DNA of 64,000 nt, taken from the NCBI GenBank assembly GCA_020692565.1, contig JAIMKJ010000003.1, forward strand, positions 1 to 64,000. Reading direction: 5' to 3'. Position 1 is the first letter of the stretch; each line of letters starts with the position of its first letter. The position numbers and the translations under genes are program-made. This DNA is from Thermomonas sp. (GTDB lineage Bacteria > Pseudomonadota > Gammaproteobacteria > Xanthomonadales > Xanthomonadaceae). Below, piece by piece: positions 26,605 through 36,108 of this stretch. Below the pieces are notes generated by a model. The model searched no databases. It was not told the origin of the DNA and worked only from the letters and a program-made list of their open reading frames with translations.

Positions 26605-28278
26605 TTATCGTCGCGGCCAGGCCGCGATCAGACCCCACAGGCCGCCCAGACCGGCGATCCACGCCGCGGCGGGGATGCCGAACACCCGCGGGCCACCGGC
26701 TTCCAGTGCGAACAACACCGCCGCGACGATCAACAGGCCGGTGCCGAGGATCGCGGAGACGATCCGGCGCTGCATCGCGTTCATGGTCTTCGCCAGATCG
26801 GCCAGATCGTGCGAACGCATCGCCAGTTCGTGCTTGCCGCCGACCTGCTGGCTCAGCCACGCATGCAGCAGCTGCGGCATGTCCGGCGCGCGCGTGATCA
26901 GCTCCGGCAGCCGCTTGCGGAATTCGCCGGCCAACCGCTGCGGGCTGTAGCGTTCGATCAGGATCTTTTCCAGCACCGGCTTGGCCACCGCCCAGATATC
27001 GAGCTTCGGATCGAGCAGCCGGCCGACACCTTCGATGTTGAGCAGCGTCTTCTGCAACAGGATCAACTGCGGCTGCAGGGTGAGTTCGTACTTCTGCGCG
27101 GTGCGGAAGATCTTGATCAGCACCTCGGCCAGCGAGATTTCCGACAGCGGCCGGGTGAAGTACGGCTCGCAGACCGCGCGCGCGGCCGCTTCGAGTTCGT
27201 CGATGCGGATATGCGACGGAATCCAGCCGGCCTGCACGTGCAACTCGGCGATGCGCCGGTAGTCGCGGTTGAAGATCGCCATGAAATTCTCGGCGAGGTA
27301 GTACTGGTCCTCGCTGGAGAGCTGGCCGACGATGCCGAAATCGATCGCGATGAAGCGCGGGTTGTCCTTGCGCGCCGGATCGCTGTCGACCCAGATATTG
27401 CCGGCGTGGGCATCGGCGTGGAAGAAGTTGTCGCGGAACACCTGGGTATAGAACACGCGCACGCCTTTGGCGGCGAGTGCGCTGCGGTCGATGCCGGCGG
27501 CGTCCAGTGCGGCGATGTCGTCGCTGGGAATGCCGTAGACCCGTTCGAGCGTCAGCACGCGCTCGGCGGTGTGGCTCCAGATCACGTCGGGCACGTACAG
27601 GTCCGGCGAATCCTGGCCGTCCTTGCCCATCCAGAACCGGCGGATCACCGAAGCGTTGGCGCCCTCGCGCTGCAGGTCGAGCTCGGCCGCGAGCGTGGTT
27701 TCCACTTCGCGCACGATTTCGCGCGGGCGGATCTTGTCGGCATTCGGATGCGCGCGCTCCACCAGCGCGGCGACGCTGCTCAGCAGGGCGATGTCGCCGT
27801 CGATCTGCTTTTCGATGTCGGGTCGCAACACCTTCACCACCACCTCGCGCCCGCCCGGCAGCCGCGCGGCGTGCACCTGCGCGATCGACGCCGACGCCAG
27901 CGGCGTGGTGTCGAAATGCTCGAAGGCCTCGCGGATGTCCTGGCCGAGCGAGGCTTCGACGATCCGGCGCGCGGTGTCGCCGTCGAACGGCGCCACCCGG
28001 TCCTGCAACAGCGACAGTTCGACCGCGATATCCGGCGGCATCAGATCGCGGCGGGTCGAGAGGATCTGCCCGAATTTGACGAAGATCGGCCCCAGCTCCT
28101 GCAGTGCGAGGCGCAGGCGCATGCCGCGCGGCTGCACGGCGATCTCCCGCGACGCGCGCGGCACGAACGGGCGCGCGAGTTTGAGCCAGCGCTCGGCGGG
28201 CGTGTCGTCCAGCAGATCGTCCAACCGATAGCGGATCAGGACCCGGCCGATCCGCGCCGCGCGCAGCAGCGCACTCAC
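26605..28278 (-). CDS. ubiB: UbiB, ubiquinone-biosynthesis accessory ATPase-like kinase
   Basis: 557 residues of the ABC1/ADCK/UbiB atypical kinase family, needed for ubiquinone biosynthesis and thought to extract lipid intermediates from the membrane. The KxGQ extension motif is in '[17 protein letters not shown]' (about 63-79). The Ala-rich nucleotide loop is '[13 protein letters not shown]', the catalytic loop '[12 protein letters not shown]' and the metal loop 'AIDFGIVG'. Two C-terminal membrane helices end the protein (about 510-550). It follows ubiJ by 10 bases. ubiE, often first in this operon in other Proteobacteria, is not adjacent. Confidence 0.93.
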   Translation of the reverse strand: MSALLRAARIGRVLIRYRLDDLLDDTPAERWLKLARPFVPRASREIAVQPRGMRLRLALQELGPIFVKFGQILSTRRDLMPPDIAVELSLLQDRVAPFDGDTARRIVEASLGQDIREAFEHFDTTPLASASIAQVHAARLPGGREVVVKVLRPDIEKQIDGDIALLSSVAALVERAHPNADKIRPREIVREVETTLAAELDLQREGANASVIRRFWMGKDGQDSPDLYVPDVIWSHTAERVLTLERVYGIPSDDIAALDAAGIDRSALAAKGVRVFYTQVFRDNFFHADAHAGNIWVDSDPARKDNPRFIAIDFGIVGQLSSEDQYYLAENFMAIFNRDYRRIAELHVQAGWIPSHIRIDELEAAARAVCEPYFTRPLSEISLAEVLIKIFRTAQKYELTLQPQLILLQKTLLNIEGVGRLLDPKLDIWAVAKPVLEKILIERYSPQRLAGEFRKRLPELITRAPDMPQLLHAWLSQQVGGKHELAMRSHDLADLAKTMNAMQRRIVSAILGTGLLIVAAVLFALEAGGPRVFGIPAAAWIAGLGGLWGLIAAWPRR

Positions 28279-28288
28279 GATGCAGCGC

Positions 28289-28957
28289 TCATGCCGCCAC
28301 CCGCCTGGTCAGGCGCGCGACCCGCGCCGCGAGGCGCTCGGCATCGTCGCGCAGCGTATCGACATCGTCGTAGAACGCATTCAGCTCGGCGCGCGGCACC
28401 ACGTCGCGTGATTCCTCGGTGAGATATTCGGCGGCGCTCTCGGCGAACGCCTGCCCGCCGACGCGCGCCTGGCGCAGCGCGGCAGCGACGCCGTTCGCGA
28501 TCTGCACCCCGATGACATCGCCGAATACCGCGGTGAACGGCTGCTGCCAATCGGGATCGAAACGCTCGGCCAGCCGCTGCAGGCGACGCGCGAGTTCGGC
28601 ATCGCCTTCGATCCGCATGCGCCCCACCGGTACGGCGTCGGCATCGTCGTCGCGTTTGCCGAGCAGCTTGGGCAGCAGGGTTTGCATGCCCAGCGACAGC
28701 ACACCACCGAACGTGCTGCGCACGGCCAGATCGGGCGCTCGCTCAGGATCGACCGGGCCGACCCGCAACCGTTCGCCATCGACCTGCAGCCGCATCGCCA
28801 GCGGCGACTCGGCGGCGTCCAGCGCCAGCACCACGCTGCGGCCATCCAGCGGCTGCAGCGCGTCGCGGGTGTCGGGGTCCAGGGCGATGGCGCGGTTGAG
28901 CGCAGTTTCCAGCGCGCGACCGGCCAGCGGTTTCCAATCGAAGGGGGAGGCAGTCAT
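28289..28957 (-). CDS. ubiJ: UbiJ, SCP2-domain ubiquinone-biosynthesis accessory factor
   Basis: 222 residues. The first ~110 residues are an SCP2-like lipid-binding domain ('[13 protein letters not shown]...[15 protein letters not shown]'); the C-terminal part is helical and ends in a coiled coil ('[20 protein letters not shown]'). UbiJ organises the Ubi complex with UbiK and binds lipid intermediates. It is ten bases upstream of ubiB, the conserved order. The ATG at 28957 is the natural start. Confidence 0.88.
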   Translation of the reverse strand: MTASPFDWKPLAGRALETALNRAIALDPDTRDALQPLDGRSVVLALDAAESPLAMRLQVDGERLRVGPVDPERAPDLAVRSTFGGVLSLGMQTLLPKLLGKRDDDADAVPVGRMRIEGDAELARRLQRLAERFDPDWQQPFTAVFGDVIGVQIANGVAAALRQARVGGQAFAESAAEYLTEESRDVVPRAELNAFYDDVDTLRDDAERLAARVARLTRRVAA

Positions 28958-29025
28958 GCGGCCATTCTAGCGGGCGGATGGCGGTCCGCCCGGGTCGTGC
29001 GTTGCGCTCGATGCCCCCATCCCGG

Positions 29026-29050
29026 CCTTCCCCCGCATGGCGGGGGAAGG
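29026..29050. repeat. Hairpin repeat CCTTCCCCCGC-ATG-GCGGGGGAAGG
   Basis: A perfect 11-bp stem with a three-base loop in the 100-base gap between oleD's 3' end and ubiJ's start. On the minus strand it lies upstream of oleD's stop relative to transcription only by readthrough from neither gene, so it more likely acts as the oleD 3' boundary. The C-run/G-run style recalls the element at 6291-6474. Confidence 0.7.
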
Positions 29051-29060
29051 AGGCAAGCGA

Positions 29061-30065
29061 TCAGGCGTCGCCTGCGCCTGCATAGGACGCAGCCAGGCGC
29101 TTCAGGCCTTCCTCGATCGTCACCCGCGGCACGTAGCCGAAATCGCGCGTTGCCGGCGCCATCGAATACCAGTGGGTGGTGCTGAGCTGTTCGGCGAGGA
29201 ACCGCGTCAGCGGCGGCTCGTCCTTCCGCCGCAGCAGCGGCCACAGCCATTCGCACGCGGCGCCGATGGCGTAGGCCACGCCGAACGGCAGACTCTTGTC
29301 GACCTGCGGGGCGCCCGCCGCGCGCAGCAGCGCATTGACGATCTCGCGCACCGGCCTGGGCTCGCCGTTGCTGATGAAATACGCGCGCCCGGCGCAGGCC
29401 GCGCCCGGCGCCAGATGCGCGAAGGCGTCGAAATGCGCCTGCGCGGCGTTGTCGATATAAGTGGTATCGATGACGTTGTGGCCGCCGCCCACGAACCGCA
29501 GCCGCCCGGCCTTCGCCCGCGACACCAGCCGCGGCAGCAGTTGCTGATCGCCCGGGCCCCAGATCAGCCGCGGCCGCAGCGCGACGGTGGCGAGGTCCGG
29601 CCCGTTGGCGGCCAGCACCGCTTTCTCGGCGAGGGTCTTGGTGGTGGCGTACGGCGCCTTGAAGCCTTCGCCATAGGGCACGGTGTCGGCGGTGCCGCCT
29701 TCCACCGGATGGGTGGCGCGATGGGTCACGCTGGGCGTGGAGGTATAGACCAGTCGGCCGATGCCGTGCGCACGGCAGCCGGCGAGGACGTTGTCGGTAC
29801 CGACGACGTTCGCGAGACGATAACTCTCGTCGCTGCCCCAGGCGCCGGCCTTGGCGGCGTTGTGAAACACCGCCTCCATGCCGGCGCAGGCCGCGACCAG
29901 CGCGTCGCGGTTCGCCAGATCGCCCTGGATCTGACGCACGCCCAGCGGCTCCAGCGAGCGGTAGTGCCCGCGGTTGTAACTCGCGACATCGTGGCCCTGT
30001 TCGATCAGGCCTTTGCAGAGGGCGTGGCCGAGGAAACCTCCACCGCCTGTTACCAGAATCTTCAT
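29061..30065 (-). CDS. oleD: OleD, 2-alkyl-3-oxoalkanoate reductase (SDR)
   Basis: 334 residues, extended short-chain dehydrogenase. The cofactor motif is '[17 protein letters not shown]' near the N-terminus, and the active-site YxxxK is Y139/K143 in '[13 protein letters not shown]'. In olefin biosynthesis OleD reduces the OleA beta-keto acid product with NADPH to the 2-alkyl-3-hydroxy acid. It would work with OleC and OleB (34-38 kb) and OleA (49-50 kb), all on the minus strand in this window. GGGAGG precedes the ATG at 30065. The general SDR assignment is certain; the OleD name rests on similarity and on the other Ole genes nearby. Confidence 0.85.
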   Translation of the reverse strand: MKILVTGGGGFLGHALCKGLIEQGHDVASYNRGHYRSLEPLGVRQIQGDLANRDALVAACAGMEAVFHNAAKAGAWGSDESYRLANVVGTDNVLAGCRAHGIGRLVYTSTPSVTHRATHPVEGGTADTVPYGEGFKAPYATTKTLAEKAVLAANGPDLATVALRPRLIWGPGDQQLLPRLVSRAKAGRLRFVGGGHNVIDTTYIDNAAQAHFDAFAHLAPGAACAGRAYFISNGEPRPVREIVNALLRAAGAPQVDKSLPFGVAYAIGAACEWLWPLLRRKDEPPLTRFLAEQLSTTHWYSMAPATRDFGYVPRVTIEEGLKRLAASYAGAGDA

Positions 30066-30140
30066 GCATCCTCCCGTTGCTGCGCGCATGGTACGTCGTG
30101 CGAGGGGTATGCTGTCCCATCGTCCGCGAGGAGCCCCGCC

Positions 30141-30896
30141 ATGCGCCGTCCCGCCCTTGTCCTCATCGCCTGCATCACGATCGCCACGGCCACGGCCACG
30201 GCCGGCGCCAGCGCGCAATCGCTGGAGCGGCAACTGAAGGAGCAACTCCTCGGTGGCAAGAGCTCGAACGGCCTCAGCGAACGCGACGCCAGCGGCGGCA
30301 TCAAGGAAGCCCTGGCGCAGGGCGTGGACCGCGCAGTGCGTCAGTTGGGCAAGCAGGACGGCTTCTTCCGCGATCAGGCGGTGAAGATCTTCGTGCCGGA
30401 GAACATCCGCAAGGTCGCCGACCTCGCGCGCCAGTTCGGGGCCGGGAAGAAAGTGGATGCCTTCGAGCTGTCGATGAATCGCGCGGCGGAAAAAGCGGTG
30501 CCGATGGCGGCAGGCATTCTCGCCGACGCGGTGCGGCAGATGACCGTGCAGGACGCCATCGGCCTGGTACGCGGCGGCGAGACCTCGGCCACCGATTTCT
30601 TCCGTCGCAGCAGCGAACAGAAACTGTACGACGCGTTCCGGCCGATCGTGGAAAAGCAGACCGCATCGGTGGGCGTGACCCAGAAGTACAAGGACTTCAG
30701 CAAGAAGGCCGGCGGCAGCAGCGTGGCGGCACTGCTCGGCGGCGGCCAGGGCTCCGCCAGCAGCGCGGATCTCGACGACTACGTCACCCGGGAAACCATC
30801 GACGGTCTGTTCCATGTCATCGCCGAGCAGGAAAAACAGATCCGGCAGAACCCGGCATCGCGGACGACGGAACTGTTGCGGCGGGTGTTCCGCTAG
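30141..30896 (+). CDS. DUF4197 secreted protein
   Basis: 251 residues. Signal peptide ([20 protein letters not shown]...), then a helical domain with the DUF4197 pattern: '[19 protein letters not shown]', '[19 protein letters not shown]', '[20 protein letters not shown]' and '[20 protein letters not shown]'. Its function is unknown; family members are exported. GAGGAG precedes the ATG at 30141. It is divergent from oleD. Confidence 0.85.
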   Translation: MRRPALVLIACITIATATATAGASAQSLERQLKEQLLGGKSSNGLSERDASGGIKEALAQGVDRAVRQLGKQDGFFRDQAVKIFVPENIRKVADLARQFGAGKKVDAFELSMNRAAEKAVPMAAGILADAVRQMTVQDAIGLVRGGETSATDFFRRSSEQKLYDAFRPIVEKQTASVGVTQKYKDFSKKAGGSSVAALLGGGQGSASSADLDDYVTRETIDGLFHVIAEQEKQIRQNPASRTTELLRRVFR

Positions 30897-31217
30897 CCGA
30901 TTCGCCCGCGGCGACACCGGAAGAGACCCCGGCGTTTCGTTACTCGCATCGCTGTTGTTGAATATCCTCGACTGCCGCATTGCAGCATCGTCCGGGACGA
31001 TGCACAGCGCTTTCGAAGAGAGACTGCCGTCGCACAAAATCGGCGACGGCACGGATACGCTCACCCGGCCTGTCGGCCCAGGATCGGCGGCACGGCGCCA
31101 GACACCGCATGACCCTCGGGGAACGATCGCAGGCTCTTCCCGGCCATCGCCGGCCACGGAAGATGCGTCGCGCGTCGGCACTCCTTATCGCACCAACGTC
31201 AAAAGGATGAGTCGCTC
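30897..31217. other. Gene-free stretch upstream of the lysyl endopeptidase gene
   Basis: 321 bases between the DUF4197 gene and the protease gene. No reading frame with coherent protein character, strong hairpin or T-tract terminator is visible. The only site I can name is AAAGGATG at about 31200, likely the protease's ribosome-binding site. Confidence 0.5.
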
Positions 31218-32606
31218 ATGGTACGCAAGACCCGGATCTGCATCGCGATCGTTTCAACGTTGTTCGCCGCACCGTTCGCCCATTCCGCTGCGCCTGTCGT
31301 CGAAATGGACGAGGCCTTCGTCAGCGAAGCGCCGATGGCCAAGGCGATGGGCGCCGCAGCGTTCGCCACCCGCGAAGCCAGGGCGCCCGTATTGATCGCG
31401 CTGGGTTCGCCTGCGCTGGCCGACACCCGCGCGCTGAAATCGCGACGCATCGATCAGGTCAAGCGCGGCCAGCCGTTCGAAGTCGGTTTCGCGCGCAACG
31501 TTCCGAACGGCAGGATCTCGCTGTCGCGGCTGGGTTGGGAACGTCAGGGCGACGGCAGCATGGCCGCCCGCTTCGAGATCTCCTCGCAGACCGCAGTCGC
31601 GATGCGCGCCGGTTTGACGCTGAAGAACAACGGCCGCGGCAATCCATCCGCCGTCACCCTGCGCTTCGGCGGCAACGATGGCCGCGTCTTCGAACAGAAC
31701 GGCCGCGAATTCTCCGACGCGCAGGGCGGATGGTCTCCGGTGCTGATGGGCGACAGGGCCACGGTGGAAATCGTGCTGGCGAAGGGCCAGCGGCCGCAGG
31801 ACTTCAACCTCGCCATCCCGCAGATCTCGCACCTCGATACCAGCCCGATCGCAAGCGAAAGCGCGCTGGCCAAACTGGGCACGAAGATCGGCGAAAGCGA
31901 CAGCTGCGAGAAAGACATCGTCTGTCGCGTCAATCCCACCGGTGGCTTCCTCAATGCCGAGAAGGCGGTCGCACGCATGGTGTTCACCAAGAGCGGCAGG
32001 TCGTACCTCTGCACCGGCACGCTGCTCAACAACAGCCATTCGCCGAAGAAGCGCCTGTTCTGGAGCGCCGCGCACTGCATCAACACGCAGACCGTCGCGA
32101 ACACGCTGCAGACCTACTGGTTTTACAAGGCCACCACCTGCGGCGGCACCACCCAGGCGGCGGGCGCGGTGACGCTGACCGGCGGCGCTTATCTTCGCCA
32201 CTCCAACGCCACCCGCGACACTTTGCTGCTGGAACTGAAGAGCGCTCCGCCGGCCGGCGCGGTGTATGCGTCCTGGACCAACGCGTCGATCGGTGCCACC
32301 GGCACGTCGATCGTGGGCATCCACCATCCGGCCGGCGACGCCAAGATGTATTCGCTGGGTTCGGTCACGGGCCTGTCCACGTCGATCGACGGCAAGTCGC
32401 CGCTGTATCGCGTGGTGTGGAACACCGGCGTGACCGAAGGCGGCTCTTCGGGTTCCGCGCTGTTCACGGTGAACTCCAGCGGCACGCACCAGCTGCGCGG
32501 CGGCCTGTACGGCGGCACCTCGTACTGCACGGCGCCGACCGCCCCGGACTATTACTCGCGCTTCTCGGATGTGTATTCGTCGATCTCGACCTACTTCGCT
32601 CCGTAG
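31218..32606 (+). CDS. Secreted serine endopeptidase, lysyl-endopeptidase type
   Basis: 462 residues: signal peptide (about 1-23), a long propeptide-like region to about 225, then a trypsin-fold domain. The catalytic triad by motif is H286 ('FWSAAHCI'), D334 ('NATRDTLLLEL') and S411 ('TEGGSSGSALF'). The Cys-containing blocks 'SDSCEKDIVCRVNPTGGF' and 'KATTCGG', and the GGSSGS active site, are those of Achromobacter protease I/Lys-C-type enzymes rather than chymotrypsin proper. It is probably secreted and self-processed, as in Lysobacter Lys-C. Lys specificity is inferred from family only. Confidence 0.85.
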   Translation: MVRKTRICIAIVSTLFAAPFAHSAAPVVEMDEAFVSEAPMAKAMGAAAFATREARAPVLIALGSPALADTRALKSRRIDQVKRGQPFEVGFARNVPNGRISLSRLGWERQGDGSMAARFEISSQTAVAMRAGLTLKNNGRGNPSAVTLRFGGNDGRVFEQNGREFSDAQGGWSPVLMGDRATVEIVLAKGQRPQDFNLAIPQISHLDTSPIASESALAKLGTKIGESDSCEKDIVCRVNPTGGFLNAEKAVARMVFTKSGRSYLCTGTLLNNSHSPKKRLFWSAAHCINTQTVANTLQTYWFYKATTCGGTTQAAGAVTLTGGAYLRHSNATRDTLLLELKSAPPAGAVYASWTNASIGATGTSIVGIHHPAGDAKMYSLGSVTGLSTSIDGKSPLYRVVWNTGVTEGGSSGSALFTVNSSGTHQLRGGLYGGTSYCTAPTAPDYYSRFSDVYSSISTYFAP

Positions 32607-32744
32607 ACCTTGCGGTATCGCAACGCGAAGCGACCCGGTTCTGCGGGGCCGCTTCGTTCGCTTCCATTCGCGAATGTTCACTGCAAAGCAATAAAACCCT
32701 TGTTTTGCAGCACTTCATGATCAACCGACCATCGAATCGAGCAT

Positions 32745-32775
32745 GTGCGGTCATGACAATTCATCATGACCGCAC
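32745..32775. repeat. Perfect 12-bp inverted repeat GTGCGGTCATGA / TCATGACCGCAC
   Basis: Arms at 32745-32756 and 32764-32775 flank a seven-base spacer. No T-run follows on either strand, so a simple intrinsic terminator is unlikely. It could be an operator or an mRNA-end hairpin between the two protease genes. Confidence 0.6.
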
Positions 32776-32970
32776 CACCGGCAGTACGAATAAGATCGAT
32801 ACACCCCAGCAGGCCGCCTGTCGCATCCACGCGCAAACAGGCAGGACTGCCAGGTCGACCGCAGACACTCGGTGCGTGCACCCACGCGAAACGTGTCGCG
32901 CAGTACGGCACCGCTCCCGATCACAGGGGAACAGGAGAGGATCCGCCGCGTTTCAAAGCGATCGCGATAC

Positions 32971-33021
32971 GCATGCTTTTGATGGGCATGCTTTTGACAA
33001 GCATGCTATTGGCAAGCATGC
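32971..33021 (+). promoter_or_regulatory. Four GCATGC palindromes at exact 15-bp spacing upstream of protease gene
   Basis: GCATGC occurs at 32971, 32986, 33001 and 33016. The intervening nine bases are similar in the first three repeats (TTTTGATGG, TTTTGACAA, TATTGGCAA). The array ends 75 bases before the ATG at 33097. A TTGACA lies within it (32994-32999), but I see no good -10 box 16-18 bases on. It could be a cluster of regulator-binding sites for the secreted protease. Sites 15 bp apart are not on the same helix face, so cooperative binding is uncertain. Confidence 0.5.
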
Positions 33022-33096
33022 GCTCAACGCACCTATCCGCATCGCGTCGTACGTGCGATATCCCGACAAACATCACCTATAAGGAAATGAGCTGAA

Positions 33097-34284
33097 ATGA
33101 AAACCCGCATTCGCGTTGCTTCAAGCACCCTGCTGCTCTCGCTGCTGGCCGTCGGCACGGTGTCGTTCGCCGCCGACCGCACCGTGCAGCCGGGCGTCTG
33201 GAAACCCAGCACACCGTTCAATCAATTCAATGGACGCATCGTCGGCGGCGTCTCGGCCGTCGGCGATCGTTCGTTCGTCGTGCGCACCTCCGGCTGCGGC
33301 GGCACGATCATCGCCGACAGCTGGGTGCTGACCGCCGCGCATTGCGGCAGCCAGAGCACGGTCCGCGCAGGCTCCAACAACACCGGCAGCCAGACCGCGT
33401 ACAGCGTCGCCCAGTACATCCCGCACCCGAACTACAGCGTGAACTCCTCCGCCGGCAGCTACAGCAACGACTATGCCCTGCTTCGCATCAACGGCACGTT
33501 CCCGGCCAACCTCATCCGCGCCAAGCTGCCCAATGCGACGGTAATGCAGGCCGTGGCCAAGCCGGGCGACCTGGTGACCACCCTGGGCTGGGGCGCCACC
33601 TCGCAAGGCGGCAGCGGCGTGACCGCTCTGCGCGAAGTCACCATCCCGGTGGTGTCCGACAGCGTCTGTGCGGCTTCCTACAACGGCAGTTCCGCGGCCA
33701 GCGGCCTCAAGCTCAACCCGGCCGTCCAGATCTGCGCCGGGCTCGCGGCCGGCGGCAAGGACTCCTGCCAGGGCGACAGCGGCGGCCCGCTGATCGCGCC
33801 CTACAACGGCTCGATCTACAGCATCGGCGTCGTCAGCTACGGCAAAGGCTGCGCACTGGCGAACTACTACGGCGTGTACTCGGAAACAGCCGCCGTGGTC
33901 GCCTGGATCCAGGGCCACATCGGCGGCGGCACCCCGCCCACCGGACAGACCTACACCAACAACACCGATTACCCGATCAACGATAACGCCACGGTCGAAA
34001 GCCCGATCACCGTCTCCGGCCGCACCGGCAACGGCTCGGCCACCACGCCGGTCGCCGTCAACATCGTCCACACCTACAAGGGCGACCTGAAGGTCGATCT
34101 GATCGCACCGGACGGCAGCCTGTACGTGCTGCACAACCGCACCGGCGGCGGCACCGACAACATCATCCAGACCTTCACGGTCAATCTCTCGAGCGAGCCG
34201 CTGAACGGCATCTGGAAGCTGCGCGTGAACGACAACGCCAACGCCGACACCGGCTACATCAACAGCTGGAGCGTCACGTTCTGA
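33097..34284 (+). CDS. Secreted trypsin-like serine protease with C-terminal P domain
   Basis: 395 residues. Signal peptide (MKTRIRVASSTLLLSLLAVG...), a short propeptide ending '...FNGR' before the mature N-terminus IVGG at 48-51. The triad is H82 ('LTAAHC'), D125 ('NDYALLRI') and S228 ('CQGDSGGP'). D222, six residues before the active Ser, corresponds to the S1-pocket Asp of trypsin, so cleavage after Lys/Arg is expected. Residues about 280-395 are a proprotein-convertase P domain ('HTYKGDLKVDLIAPDGS', 'LNGIWKLRVNDNANADTG'), common in secreted proteases of Lysobacter and relatives. AAGGAA precedes the ATG. An intrinsic terminator follows. Confidence 0.92.
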   Translation: MKTRIRVASSTLLLSLLAVGTVSFAADRTVQPGVWKPSTPFNQFNGRIVGGVSAVGDRSFVVRTSGCGGTIIADSWVLTAAHCGSQSTVRAGSNNTGSQTAYSVAQYIPHPNYSVNSSAGSYSNDYALLRINGTFPANLIRAKLPNATVMQAVAKPGDLVTTLGWGATSQGGSGVTALREVTIPVVSDSVCAASYNGSSAASGLKLNPAVQICAGLAAGGKDSCQGDSGGPLIAPYNGSIYSIGVVSYGKGCALANYYGVYSETAAVVAWIQGHIGGGTPPTGQTYTNNTDYPINDNATVESPITVSGRTGNGSATTPVAVNIVHTYKGDLKVDLIAPDGSLYVLHNRTGGGTDNIIQTFTVNLSSEPLNGIWKLRVNDNANADTGYINSWSVTF

Positions 34285-34317
34285 TCGCGATCTGATCGAA
34301 CGCAACAAGCGACAACG

Positions 34318-34348
34318 GCTGCGGGTAGCGATACCCGCAGCTTTTTTT
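34318..34348 (+). terminator. Rho-independent terminator of the P-domain protease gene
   Basis: Perfect 10-bp stem GCTGCGGGTA/TACCCGCAGC with a GCGA tetraloop, followed at once by seven T residues. It lies 34 bases after the protease stop codon and faces the 3' end of oleC. Confidence 0.93.
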
Positions 34349-34383
34349 CGTCCTGTGTCGGCAATCGATGCGGCCGGACCGGA

Positions 34384-36057
34384 TCAACGCAGCCGCTGTT
34401 TCGCCGCCCACGCCGCCAGCTTTTCGCGGCCGATCTTGGCGTTGTGGCGGATATCCACCGGAAACGCTTTCGGATAGCGCAGGAACACATCGACCTTGGC
34501 GGTATGCACGAAGCCCTCGCCGAGATGCCGCAGCTCCTCTTCGATGCGCGGCCATTCCGTTGCCGCCACGCCCGCGCGCAGTTCCACGCACAGCACCGCG
34601 CGCTGCGCACCAACGTTGCCGAGCCCCACCAGCGCAGTGCGGCGCACGTCGCGATGGGTGTTGAACACCGGTTCGATCTGTTCGGTGCACAGTGTGGTTT
34701 CTGCGGTCACCACGCGCTGGGTCTTGCGACCGCAGAACCACAGCCGGCCTTCGCCGTCGTAATAGCCCAGATCGCCCATGCGATGCACGATCCGCGTCGA
34801 GCCATCGGCCCGCGTTTCGCGGATCTTGGCGATCCGCGTGGCGGCATCGCGATTGAAATAGGTATCGGTCGCGGTGGGGCCGGCAATAGTGATCTCGCCG
34901 ACCAATCCGCCCTTCACGATCAGATCGTCCGACCAGGTCTCGATGGCGGCATCGTCGACGCGGATCAGCCGGACGTCGTTGGGCGGTACCGGACGGCCGA
35001 CGCAGGTGCCCGCGCCGTGCTCGGTGCGCGCGCGCAGCGTCAGCAGTTCGCGGCCTTCGATCACTGCGACCGGCAGGCATTCGGTCGCGCCGTAGGGCGT
35101 CCAGAACTTCGCGTCCGGCGGCAGCAGCTCCAGCAGCATCGCGACCACGTCCGCAGGCACCGGCGCGCCGGCCGACATCACCGTCTTCAATCCCTGCAGC
35201 GGCTGGCCGTGATCGGTCAGCACCCGCATCAACGCCGGCGAACCGAACAGCTGATCCACGCCGAAACGCGCGATCGCCGCATGCAGTTTGCGCGGGTCGG
35301 CCTTCGCCGGCCGGGTCGGATCCATGTCGGGAATGACCGATGTCGTACCCAGCGCAGGATCGAACAGCGCGAACGGCGGGAAGGTCGGCAGATTCGCGCC
35401 GCCGGGCGCGATGCCGAAGGCCTCGCCCATCATCGCGATCTGCGCCACGAAATGCCGGTGCCGATAGACCACCCCCTTGGGCACACCGGTGGAGCCGCTG
35501 GTGAAGAGGATCGCGGCGATATCGTCGGGCTGGGTGTCCGCAAGCTGCGGGCCGGCGTGCGCACCATCGCGTTCGACATCGGCCAGCGTGGCATCCGCCA
35601 GGATCGCGCGCGCGCCGGTGGTGATGCGCATCCGCGCACTGCGCGCCCAGCCCAGCAGCGCCCGCGCGAACAGCGCCAGCGGGATGCCGATGAAGGCCTC
35701 GGCCTGCGCTTCGTCCAGACACTGCTTCAATGCGCGCTTATCGATGCCCGGATCGACCAGCACCGGCACCGCGCCGGCCTTGAACAGCGCGAACATCAGC
35801 AGGAAGAATTCGGGCGTCGGCCGCACCATCAGCACCGTGCGGGTGCCGCGGACGATGCCGCGCTGCGCGAGCCCGGCAGCGATGGCGTCGCTGCGCGCGT
35901 CCAGTTCGGCATAGCTCAGGGCGATGTCGTAGCCGCCGCCCCGGCCCGGGCAACGCATCGCGATCTGGTCGGGACGCTCGCGCGCGAGTCGCGGCAGGCT
36001 GGCGGCGATGTTGCAGGGGCGGGCGGGCGTGGCGGCTTTCGTATCGGTCGTCGTCAT
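34384..36057 (-). CDS. oleC: OleC, beta-lactone synthetase (AMP-ligase family)
   Basis: 557 residues of the ANL adenylate-forming superfamily. The P-loop is 'ILFTSGSTGVPKGVVYRH' (183-200). Further motifs are 'FWTPYGATECLPVA', 'HRMGDLGYYDGEGRLWFCGR' and the C-terminal Lys in 'DIRHNAKIGREKLAAW'. In the olefin pathway OleC converts the 2-alkyl-3-hydroxy acid into a beta-lactone using ATP. The ATG at 36057 is followed by a Thr-rich start. It lies 51 bases after the FAD-hydroxylase gene and on the same strand as oleB, oleA and oleD. Confidence 0.88.
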   Translation of the reverse strand: MTTTDTKAATPARPCNIAASLPRLARERPDQIAMRCPGRGGGYDIALSYAELDARSDAIAAGLAQRGIVRGTRTVLMVRPTPEFFLLMFALFKAGAVPVLVDPGIDKRALKQCLDEAQAEAFIGIPLALFARALLGWARSARMRITTGARAILADATLADVERDGAHAGPQLADTQPDDIAAILFTSGSTGVPKGVVYRHRHFVAQIAMMGEAFGIAPGGANLPTFPPFALFDPALGTTSVIPDMDPTRPAKADPRKLHAAIARFGVDQLFGSPALMRVLTDHGQPLQGLKTVMSAGAPVPADVVAMLLELLPPDAKFWTPYGATECLPVAVIEGRELLTLRARTEHGAGTCVGRPVPPNDVRLIRVDDAAIETWSDDLIVKGGLVGEITIAGPTATDTYFNRDAATRIAKIRETRADGSTRIVHRMGDLGYYDGEGRLWFCGRKTQRVVTAETTLCTEQIEPVFNTHRDVRRTALVGLGNVGAQRAVLCVELRAGVAATEWPRIEEELRHLGEGFVHTAKVDVFLRYPKAFPVDIRHNAKIGREKLAAWAAKQRLR

Positions 36058-36108
36058 CCGCTCATTGTCCCCCGATGGCCCTGCGTCCTGCCAATCCGCA
36101 CGGCATGG

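Larger units (their letters stand above)
32607..33096. other. Gene-free region between two protease genes, with several repeats
   Basis: 490 bases, visibly more AT-rich than its surroundings. It contains a CGAAGCG/CGCTTCG stem just after the first protease (about 32620-32655, no T-run), a 12-bp perfect inverted repeat (32745-32775), and four GCATGC sites at 15-bp spacing (32971-33021). Some frames stay open, but they read as repeats of the DNA pattern (for example MLL-x-x) rather than protein. Confidence 0.6.

Noticed and set aside
32971..33021. CRISPR array
   Set aside because: Period is only 15 bp with 9-base spacers that resemble one another; no cas genes in the window.
32766..33095. Possible small protein with MLL-x-x repeats upstream of the trypsin-like protease
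   Set aside because: The repeat comes from the 15-bp GCATGC DNA array; no ribosome-binding site or conserved-looking sequence.
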